Of a stretch of 64,000 nucleotides of DNA, positions 57,036 through 64,000 are shown one piece after another (position 1 is the first letter of the stretch; each line of letters opens with the position of its first letter). Origin of the DNA: Enterobacterales bacterium. Lineage in GTDB: Bacteria; Pseudomonadota; Gammaproteobacteria; Enterobacterales; Enterobacteriaceae. The stretch spans positions 1 to 64,000 of the forward strand of contig BHES01000002.1 in assembly GCA_003864575.1 (NCBI GenBank), given 5' to 3'. The notes under the pieces are model-generated. The model searched no databases. It was not told the DNA's origin and saw nothing but the letters and a program-made list of their open reading frames with translations. Made by a program: the position numbers and the translations under genes.

Positions 57036-59180
57036 ATGAATATTATCGCGATCATACGCCCGCAAGGGGCCTACTACAAAGATGAGCCAATTCGCGAGTT
57101 GGATCTGGCACTGACTAGTCTTGGCTTTAAAACCGTTTATCCACGCGACAATGCCGACCTGCTCAAGCTGATTGAAACGAACGCCCGTATTTGTGGCGCT
57201 ATTTTCGACTGGGATCAGCACAGTGAAGAGCTGTGCACCGAAATTAACGAGCTGAACGAATACCTGCCGTTGTACGGATTCATCAATACCCACTCTTCGC
57301 TTGATGTCAGCGTGAATGACATGCGTATGGTGCTCTATTTCTTCGAATATGCCCTGAATGCGGCCGACGATATTGCTAAACGTATCCGACAATATACCGA
57401 TGAATACATCGATACCATTACGCCGCCGCTGACCAAAGCACTGTTTCGCTACGTGGAAGAGGGGAAATATACCTTCTGTACGCCGGGACATATGGCAGGA
57501 ACCGCGTTCTTAAAAAGTCCGGTAGGCACGCTCTTTTACGATTTTTTCGGTGCGAAAACGTTGAAGGCAGACGTCTCAATTTCGGTCACTGAGCTTGGCT
57601 CGCTGTTGGATCACACCGGGCCACACCTTGAGGCGGAAGAGTATATCGCCCGTACTTTTGGCGCCGAGCAGAGTTATATCGTCACCAACGGTACCTCGAC
57701 TGCCAACAAAATTGTGGGCATGTATGCGGCACCGGCCGGAAGTACGGTGTTGATTGATCGTAACTGCCATAAATCACTGGCGCATCTGATGATGATGACC
57801 AACGTGGTGCCTATTTACCTGCGCCCGAATCGTAACGCTTACGGTATTTTGGGCGGTATTCCGCAGCACGAATTTACCCGCGAAAGCATTGAGGCAAAAG
57901 TTGCCCAAACGCAAAACGCCACCTGGCCGGTGCACGCGGTGATCACCAATTCGACTTATGACGGCCTGCTCTACAACACCGACTACATCAAGAAAACGCT
58001 GGATGTCCCTTCCATCCACTTTGACTCAGCCTGGGTGCCATATACCAATTTCCACCCTATCTATGCAGGCAAAAGTGGCATGAGTGGCGAACGTGTAGAA
58101 GGGAAAGTGATTTATGAAACGCAGTCTACCCATAAATTACTGGCGGCATTTTCACAAGCTTCGATGATCCACATTAAAGGTGAGTACGACGAAAGCACCT
58201 TTAATGAGGCTTATATGATGCACACCACCACCTCACCTAACTACGGTATTGTGGCATCTGCGGAAACCGCGGCGGCCATGTTGCGCGGGAACCCGGGCCG
58301 TCGCCTGATCAACCGTTCCGTTGAACGCGCACTGCATTTTCGGAAAGAGATTCAGCGGTTGCGTGAGGCGACGGAAGGCTGGTTCTACGATATCTGGCAG
58401 CCAGAAGAGATCGACGATGCCGAGTGCTGGCCGCTGAATCCGGACCAAAACTGGCATGGTTTTGCCAATGCAGATGCTGACCACATGTATCTGGACCCTA
58501 TCAAAGTCACTATTCTAACGCCGGGAATGGACGAACAAGGGCAGTTGGCTGAAGAGGGGATCCCGGCTGCGCTGGTGGCGAAATTCCTTGATGAACGTGG
58601 CGTAGTGGTTGAGAAAACCGGGCCCTATAATCTGCTGTTCCTCTTTAGTATCGGCATCGATAAAACCAAATCCATGAGTCTGATACGTGGGCTGACGGAC
58701 TTCAAACGTGCCTATGATCTCAATTTACGCGTGAAGAATATGCTGCCGGATCTGTATGCCGAGGATCCGGATTTTTACCGGAACATGCGTATCCAGGATC
58801 TGGCTCAGGGCATTCATAAGCTGATCCGTAAACATGATTTACCGAGTTTGATGGTCCGCGCGTTTGATGTGCTGCCTGAAATGATCATCACGCCTTACGA
58901 TATGTTCCAGCATCAGGTACGTGGCCACATCGAAGAGTGCGAAATTGACGGCCTGATTGGTAAGGTGGCTGCGAATATGATCCTGCCTTATCCACCGGGC
59001 GTGCCGGTGGTGATGCCTGGTGAGATGATCACGCAGGAAAGCCGCGCGGTGCTCGACTTCCTGCTCATGCTCTGCTCGATTGGCGAACACTATCCGGGTT
59101 TTGAAACCGATATCCATGGTGCCAAACTGACGGAAGATGGGCGTTACTTAGTCAAAGTACTCAAATTGCCTGCCGAATAA
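57036..59180 (+). CDS. ldcC: lysine decarboxylase LdcC (PLP-dependent Orn/Lys/Arg decarboxylase)
   Basis: 714 aa; FDSAWVPYTNFHPIY, ETQSTHKLLAAFSQASMIHIKG PLP-lysine motif; accA-ldcC-yaeR context. Confidence 0.93.
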   Translation: MNIIAIIRPQGAYYKDEPIRELDLALTSLGFKTVYPRDNADLLKLIETNARICGAIFDWDQHSEELCTEINELNEYLPLYGFINTHSSLDVSVNDMRMVLYFFEYALNAADDIAKRIRQYTDEYIDTITPPLTKALFRYVEEGKYTFCTPGHMAGTAFLKSPVGTLFYDFFGAKTLKADVSISVTELGSLLDHTGPHLEAEEYIARTFGAEQSYIVTNGTSTANKIVGMYAAPAGSTVLIDRNCHKSLAHLMMMTNVVPIYLRPNRNAYGILGGIPQHEFTRESIEAKVAQTQNATWPVHAVITNSTYDGLLYNTDYIKKTLDVPSIHFDSAWVPYTNFHPIYAGKSGMSGERVEGKVIYETQSTHKLLAAFSQASMIHIKGEYDESTFNEAYMMHTTTSPNYGIVASAETAAAMLRGNPGRRLINRSVERALHFRKEIQRLREATEGWFYDIWQPEEIDDAECWPLNPDQNWHGFANADADHMYLDPIKVTILTPGMDEQGQLAEEGIPAALVAKFLDERGVVVEKTGPYNLLFLFSIGIDKTKSMSLIRGLTDFKRAYDLNLRVKNMLPDLYAEDPDFYRNMRIQDLAQGIHKLIRKHDLPSLMVRAFDVLPEMIITPYDMFQHQVRGHIEECEIDGLIGKVAANMILPYPPGVPVVMPGEMITQESRAVLDFLLMLCSIGEHYPGFETDIHGAKLTEDGRYLVKVLKLPAE

Positions 59181-59259
59181 ATGCCTAAACCTGAGGGGCT
59201 GACGTTGGACTCATGCATGTCAGGATTAACTGTCTTATCAAAATTAACAGGATTTTCTT

Positions 59260-59652
59260 ATGCTTAACTTACGTCAGGTCCATCATATCGCGGTTGTCGC
59301 TTCAGACTACGTGCGCAGCAAAACCTTCTATTGCGATGTGCTGGGGTTCACTCTGATGGATGAGTTTTATCGGGAAGAGCGTGATTCATGGAAGGCCGAT
59401 CTAGCCCTGAACGGGGAATACACACTGGAGCTATTCAGTTTCCCGAACCCACCGGCGCGCGTCAGCCGGCCTGAAGCCTGTGGCCTGCGTCATCTGGCCT
59501 TCAGCGTTGAGGATATAGATTTGGCGATCACCGGGTTGAGCAACGCCGGTGTGTCGTGCGAGCCGGTACGGATTGACCCCTATACCGAAAGACGTTTCAC
59601 CTTCTTCAGCGATCCCGATGGGTTGCCATTAGAACTTTACGAAATGGGGTAA
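59260..59652 (+). CDS. yaeR: VOC family protein YaeR (GloA2-like)
   Basis: HHIAVVASDYVRSKTFYCDVLGFTLMDEFYREERDSWKADLAL. Confidence 0.92.
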   Translation: MLNLRQVHHIAVVASDYVRSKTFYCDVLGFTLMDEFYREERDSWKADLALNGEYTLELFSFPNPPARVSRPEACGLRHLAFSVEDIDLAITGLSNAGVSCEPVRIDPYTERRFTFFSDPDGLPLELYEMG

Positions 59653-59658
59653 GCCACC

Positions 59659-61026
59659 ATGACGAAAGCTCTTTCTGAAAACAACGTGCTCACTCATCTC
59701 GCCTCACACATCGGCGACGAGCGACAACTTTGCGTCGCCTTCAGCGGCGGGCTGGACTCCACCGTGCTGTTAGCGGCGCTTGTTCAGTTGCGCACAGCGT
59801 CATCCCCCGACCTTTCCCTGCGGGCTATTCATGTCCATCATGGTCTGAGTGAGTTTGCCGACCAATGGGTAACGCATGCACAGGCTTTTTGCCAGCAGTT
59901 ACAGGTGCCGTTGCAGGTGGTTTATGTCTCTCTCGATGCCAGACAAGAGGGGATCGAGGCGGCAGCCAGAACGGCAAGATATCAGGCCTTTGCTGATCAT
60001 CTGGCCTGCGGTGAGACGCTTCTTACCGCTCAACATCTTGATGATCAGTGCGAAACGTTTCTGCTGGCGCTGAAGCGGGGAAGCGGCCCGGCGGGGCTTT
60101 CTGCGATGGCGACATATTTGCAGCGAAAGGGTTATCGGTTGCAGCGGCCTTTTCTGTCCCTTTCCCGTCAGCAGTTGGAACAGTTCGCGATCCGCTCAGG
60201 GCTACAATGGATTGAGGATGACAGTAATCAGAACCCGCGCTTTGACCGTAATTTCCTGAGGTTAAACGTGTTACCGGCGCTTTATGAGCGCTGGCCGCAT
60301 TTCCCGCAGGCTGTTTCCCGTAGCGCTGCGCTCTGTGCGGAGCAGGAAACGCTGCTGGATGAATTGCTGAGTGAAGCTCTGCAAACGCTGACCGACGGCG
60401 AGGGCAGCCTGAATATCACTCCAATGGTGTCAATGTCTGTGCAGCGCCGCCAGGCTCTCTTGCGTCGATGGCTGGCGGATCAGTGCGTGCGAATGCCGTC
60501 CCGCGACCAGTTGCAACGTCTCTGGGACGAGGTTGCCCTGAGTCGTGAAGACGCCACACCTCAGTTGCGGCTCAATCACCTGAGCGTGCGTCGTTTCCGG
60601 CAACGCCTGTATGTTTTGCCGCCGATGGCGTCATTGCGGCACATCGTTTTGGCATGGGATACCCGCTCAACGTTGGTGCTTCCCGATGGTCTCGGCAACC
60701 TTCAGATTAGCGAAACATCGTTACAAAATGCCGATACTATTCGTCTTCCCCACGATGATGAGCGTGTCACCGTGCGGTTTGAGGCCAAAGGCATGATCGA
60801 GAAAGCCGGGCGTCAGCATGCCAGACAGATTAAAAAATTGTGGCAGGAACTGAATGTCCCGCCGTGGCAGCGTGACCGTACGCCACTGATTTATTACAAT
60901 GAGCAGTTGATAGCGGCGCCGGGGTTATTTATCACTCGTCAGGCATTGGCTGACGCCGGTGCACCGCAATGGCAGATTGTTTGGCGCGCTTCGGCGGATA
61001 AAAAGAGCGTTAATGGTGAATGTTAA
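59659..61026 (+). CDS. tilS: tRNA(Ile)-lysidine synthetase
   Basis: PP-loop VAFSGGLDSTVLLAAL; TAQHLDDQCETFLLALKRGSGPAGLSAM. Confidence 0.96.
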   Translation: MTKALSENNVLTHLASHIGDERQLCVAFSGGLDSTVLLAALVQLRTASSPDLSLRAIHVHHGLSEFADQWVTHAQAFCQQLQVPLQVVYVSLDARQEGIEAAARTARYQAFADHLACGETLLTAQHLDDQCETFLLALKRGSGPAGLSAMATYLQRKGYRLQRPFLSLSRQQLEQFAIRSGLQWIEDDSNQNPRFDRNFLRLNVLPALYERWPHFPQAVSRSAALCAEQETLLDELLSEALQTLTDGEGSLNITPMVSMSVQRRQALLRRWLADQCVRMPSRDQLQRLWDEVALSREDATPQLRLNHLSVRRFRQRLYVLPPMASLRHIVLAWDTRSTLVLPDGLGNLQISETSLQNADTIRLPHDDERVTVRFEAKGMIEKAGRQHARQIKKLWQELNVPPWQRDRTPLIYYNEQLIAAPGLFITRQALADAGAPQWQIVWRASADKKSVNGEC

Positions 61027-61054
61027 GACGAATTATTCCGTCTCAGGAGCAGCA

Positions 61055-61375
61055 ATGCGTGTTGGCGTGAGTGTAGCTTTATTGTTGGGTATGGTTTGTG
61101 CGCCGGTTCTGGCAGAAGGAAATATCGCCCAGGGGCAGTCAAAAGCAGCAAGCTGCGTGGCCTGTCACGGAGCAAGCGGCAAGGCGGCTAATCCCCTTTA
61201 TCCGAATCTTGCAGGACAAAACGAGGCGTATCTGGCATTGGCGATGCATGCCTATAAAAAAGGTGAACGCAGTGCCGGGCAGGCGGGAGTGATGCAGGCA
61301 TTTACGTCTTCACTGTCCGATGAAGACATCAGTGATTTGGCCGCTTATTACGCCAGCCTGACGCTGCTGAAGTAA
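61055..61375 (+). CDS. small periplasmic c-type cytochrome
   Basis: Signal peptide MRVGVSVALLLGMVCAPVLAEG; single CXXCH heme motif CVACHGASGKAANPLYPNLAGQ; downstream axial Met candidate; RBS AGGAG. Confidence 0.88.
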   Translation: MRVGVSVALLLGMVCAPVLAEGNIAQGQSKAASCVACHGASGKAANPLYPNLAGQNEAYLALAMHAYKKGERSAGQAGVMQAFTSSLSDEDISDLAAYYASLTLLK

Positions 61376-61408
61376 TCTGCTCGCAAGATGACCTCCTGCA
61401 CAAATGCA

Positions 61409-61433
61409 AACGGGCAATCCTGAGATTGCCCGT
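61409..61433. terminator. hairpin between the cytochrome c gene and rof
   Basis: ACGGGCAATC CTGA GATTGCCCGT. Confidence 0.65.
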
Positions 61434-61460
61434 CGTATAGATACTGCCGGTTGTCTGATA

Positions 61461-61721
61461 TTATTCGATACTGACAACCACGGTACCGTGTTGAGGATGT
61501 TTATAACTTTCAATATGGTCGAGGCGCAGGTCACGTTTTTCGCCATTGATTTCGACGACTAAATATTCGACCTTTTTGCGCATTAACAGCTCGCAGGCTT
61601 TCCCTTCAACGATTTCTCCGCTACGCAACGTTAACGTCAAAACCACATCATTATCGCAGGCGAGCTCAAGATTATCGTAGTCATCACAATTGATGGGTTG
61701 GTACTCATCATTCATCGACAT
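61461..61721 (-). CDS. rof: Rho-binding antiterminator Rof (YaeO)
   Basis: [42 protein letters not shown]. Confidence 0.93.
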   Translation of the reverse strand: MSMNDEYQPINCDDYDNLELACDNDVVLTLTLRSGEIVEGKACELLMRKKVEYLVVEINGEKRDLRLDHIESYKHPQHGTVVVSIE

Positions 61722-61908
61722 AATCGCTCACCAATAAGTTAGCAGCAGCATAAGCCGCTTGTTCCCGGATGGAAGACGGAAGTTCGGCATTTGCCGCTAC
61801 ATCGTCCAATGCTTTCAACACACAGCCCAGTGCATCGGGCACATAGCCGAGATCACCGCTGGCAATCTCCGCATATTTACGACGTACAGATTCACAGTAC
61901 TGTTGCAT
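61708..61908 (-). CDS. yaeP: YaeP family protein
   Basis: [39 protein letters not shown]; overlaps rof. Confidence 0.93.
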   Translation of the reverse strand: MQQYCESVRRKYAEIASGDLGYVPDALGCVLKALDDVAANAELPSSIREQAAYAAANLLVSDYVDE

Positions 61909-62136
61909 AGGTTCTCCTTAAAAGCATATCCCGCTGGGGTAATTATCGTATTGAAAGCCCAGAAAGATAAACTCTCAGTATTAAACGACTATAGCACAGG
62001 CAAGGTCTAGTTATTAGCGAGCTGATACAGGTTTCTCGTTGGCGCAGAGGGAGTTAATCCGTCCGGTGGCGGCGTTAAACTGGCCGCCCGACCCCGCTTT
62101 CAAGTACACTGTGCGTCTATTATCAAGAGGTTTCAC

Positions 62137-62700
62137 ATGGCGTTAAAAGCGACGATCTACAAAGCGGCAATCAATATTGCAGATATGGACCGCAATTTTT
62201 ACTACGATGCCAACCTGACGCTGGCGCAGCACCCTTCAGAAACCGAGCAACGCATGATGCTGCGTTTACTGGCCTGGATTTGCCATGCCGATGAGCGCCT
62301 GAGCTTTACCCGTGGGTTAAGTGCAGAAGATGAACCTGAAATCTGGCGTAAAAACGATCATGGTGGCATTGAATTATGGGTGGAACTAGGGCTGCCGGAC
62401 GAAAAGCGTCTGAAGAAAGCCTGTAATCAATCACGCCATGTGGTGTTGTATGTCTACAGTGAGCGGGCGGCAAAAGTCTGGTGGCCGTCGGTTCAAAGCA
62501 AAGCCAACAGTTTCGGTAATCTGACGGTACGTTTTATTGACGATGAGTTACTGGCTCAGCTCACTGCCTTTGCTAACCGTAATATGATTTTGCAGGCCAC
62601 TCTGCAGGATGGAACTATTTGGCTTTCTGATGCTCAGAATAATTTGGAAATTCAATTTTCTGAATGGAAAGAGTCTGATGGGAAAGAAGCGGGACAATAA
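62137..62700 (+). CDS. yaeQ: YaeQ family protein
   Basis: [57 protein letters not shown]. Confidence 0.94.
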   Translation: MALKATIYKAAINIADMDRNFYYDANLTLAQHPSETEQRMMLRLLAWICHADERLSFTRGLSAEDEPEIWRKNDHGGIELWVELGLPDEKRLKKACNQSRHVVLYVYSERAAKVWWPSVQSKANSFGNLTVRFIDDELLAQLTAFANRNMILQATLQDGTIWLSDAQNNLEIQFSEWKESDGKEAGQ

Positions 62701-62702
62701 GT

Positions 62703-63119
62703 GTGTTAATCCTTTCCGGTAAACTCGAGCTTCCTGACAATGAAATTGAATTAACGGCTATCCGTGCGCAGGGCGCGGGTGGTCAGAACGTCAATAAAAC
62801 CTCGACGGCCATTCATTTGCGCTTTGACATTAAAGCCTCCAGCCTGCCTGATTATTACAAAGAGCGTTTGCTGGCCTTTAACCACCATTCGATAACAGCG
62901 GATGGGCTGGTGGTCATTAAGGCTCAGGAGTATCGCAGTCAGGAGCAAAATCGCGAAGCGGCTCTCGCGCGTCTAAGCAGCCTGATTGCTCAGGCGATGG
63001 TGGTGGAAAAGCCGCGTCGTGCGACGAAACCGACCAAAGGGTCGAAAATTCGCCGCGTTGAAGGGAAAGTCCGAAAAGGGGCGACGAAGGCATTGCGCGG
63101 TAAGATCCGCGAGTCTTAA
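62703..63119 (+). CDS. arfB: alternative ribosome-rescue factor ArfB (peptidyl-tRNA hydrolase)
   Basis: [28 protein letters not shown] motif; basic C-terminal tail; GTG start. Confidence 0.95.
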   Translation: MLILSGKLELPDNEIELTAIRAQGAGGQNVNKTSTAIHLRFDIKASSLPDYYKERLLAFNHHSITADGLVVIKAQEYRSQEQNREAALARLSSLIAQAMVVEKPRRATKPTKGSKIRRVEGKVRKGATKALRGKIRES

Positions 63120-63186
63120 TAAGCTGAACTGTGGCAGTGGAAAATGTCTGTTGCCACGAAGAGACAAAACGCAGAGGGAAGAGACT

Positions 63187-63864
63187 GTGAAAAAAGTAAT
63201 GATAACTGCGGTACTGGCGCTCGGCGCACTGTCACTGTTCGGTTGCCATACGTCTGCGATGAATCGTGAAGCGCCGCTACAGGCCATGCAGCAAAGTTTT
63301 AGTGGTGTGATCCCTTGTGCGGATTGCAGTGGAATAGACACGTCGCTCTTCCTGCAGCAGGATGGGACTTATGTCTTGCAGGAAAGCTATCTGGGAGCCA
63401 AAGACGGCGACCTGACTTTCGCCAGTTACGGTAGCTGGGCCAGAACAGCCGATAAATTAGTGCTCACTGATAGCAAAGGCGAGAAACGTTATTTCCATCC
63501 GCAGGGCGATAATTTAGCGATGCTGGATACCACGGGTGCTCCCATTGTTTCGCAATTTAATTATGTGCTGAAACCGACAGAACAGGATATGCCGAAGACC
63601 CCAATGACATTCTCCGGCATGGTGCAATACAGCGCTAATCTGGCCTCTTTCACGGATTGTGCAACCGGGAAAGTCTTCCCGTTGTCAGGGAATAAAACCC
63701 TGGAGCAGGGCTATCTTGCCGCGCGTAAAAAGCCGCAGGAGCTGGTGTTTGTCTCAATGGATGGTCATTTCACCGTTGAGTCATCAGCGGGCGAAGGGTA
63801 TAACCAAAAATCGCTGGTGGCAGACAGCAACGTGAAATTTGATGCCAGCAAGGCTTGTCCATAA
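63187..63864 (+). CDS. nlpE: envelope stress response lipoprotein NlpE (CutF), GTG start
   Basis: Lipobox LSLFGCHTS; SGVIPCADCSGIDTSLFLQQDGTYVL with CXXC. Confidence 0.92.
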   Translation: MKKVMITAVLALGALSLFGCHTSAMNREAPLQAMQQSFSGVIPCADCSGIDTSLFLQQDGTYVLQESYLGAKDGDLTFASYGSWARTADKLVLTDSKGEKRYFHPQGDNLAMLDTTGAPIVSQFNYVLKPTEQDMPKTPMTFSGMVQYSANLASFTDCATGKVFPLSGNKTLEQGYLAARKKPQELVFVSMDGHFTVESSAGEGYNQKSLVADSNVKFDASKACP

Positions 63865-63890
63865 TGGACTAATGCCATTTTCAGACGTAA

Positions 63891-63922
63891 AAAAAACGCC
63901 CGCGATTAAACGGGCGTTTTTT
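63891..63922. terminator. bidirectional terminator between nlpE and the downstream minus-strand gene
   Basis: AAAAAACGCCCG CGATTAAA CGGGCGTTTTTT. Confidence 0.85.
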
Positions 63923-63951
63923 ATTGGGCCAGCGTCAGAACACGGAGATCA

Positions 63952-64000
63952 ACGCGGGATCTGGCTCAGCAGATGTTCAATAATATCGCTTTGTTTGATC
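63952..64000 (-). CDS. proS: C-terminal end of a minus-strand CDS, probably proS (prolyl-tRNA synthetase)
   Basis: Minus strand reads IKQSDIIEHLLSQIPR*; E. coli order nlpE-yaeF-proS suggests proS. Only 16 codons are visible. Confidence 0.55.

Overview
This window is an Enterobacterales-type chromosomal segment, mostly conserved housekeeping genes. The order matches two E. coli neighbourhoods joined head to tail. The first runs ppdB-ygdB-ppdC-recC-ptrA-recB-recD / argA / amiC / 3x tRNA-fMet / mltA-tcdA-csdEA-ygdI-gcvB-gcvA-ygdD-rlmM-xni-ppnN-queF-syd-csrB-yqcC-truC-yqcA. The second runs a DUF3461 gene, dapD-glnD-map / rpsB-tsf-pyrH-frr-dxr-uppS-cdsA-rseP-bamA-skp-lpxD-fabZ-lpxA-lpxB-rnhB-dnaE-accA-ldcC-yaeR-tilS-(cytochrome c)-rof-yaeP-yaeQ-arfB-nlpE-(proS end). 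I found no CRISPR array, prophage, toxin-antitoxin or defence island, and nothing I would call a new system. The most notable observations are: (1) the left edge looks like the 3' end of an IS66-family element that has removed the 5' part of ppdB; (2) unannotated sRNA genes csrB (with UvrY/GacA-type palindromes upstream) and gcvB; (3) a correctly spaced double ARG box before argA; (4) three tRNA-fMet genes, one with an acceptor-stem variant; (5) a nested hairpin before a TTG-start fabZ; (6) two apparent accessory insertions relative to E. coli, an MFS transporter next to csrB and a small cytochrome c between tilS and rof. All calls come from reading the sequence and from memory of E. coli homologs. 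No searches were run.
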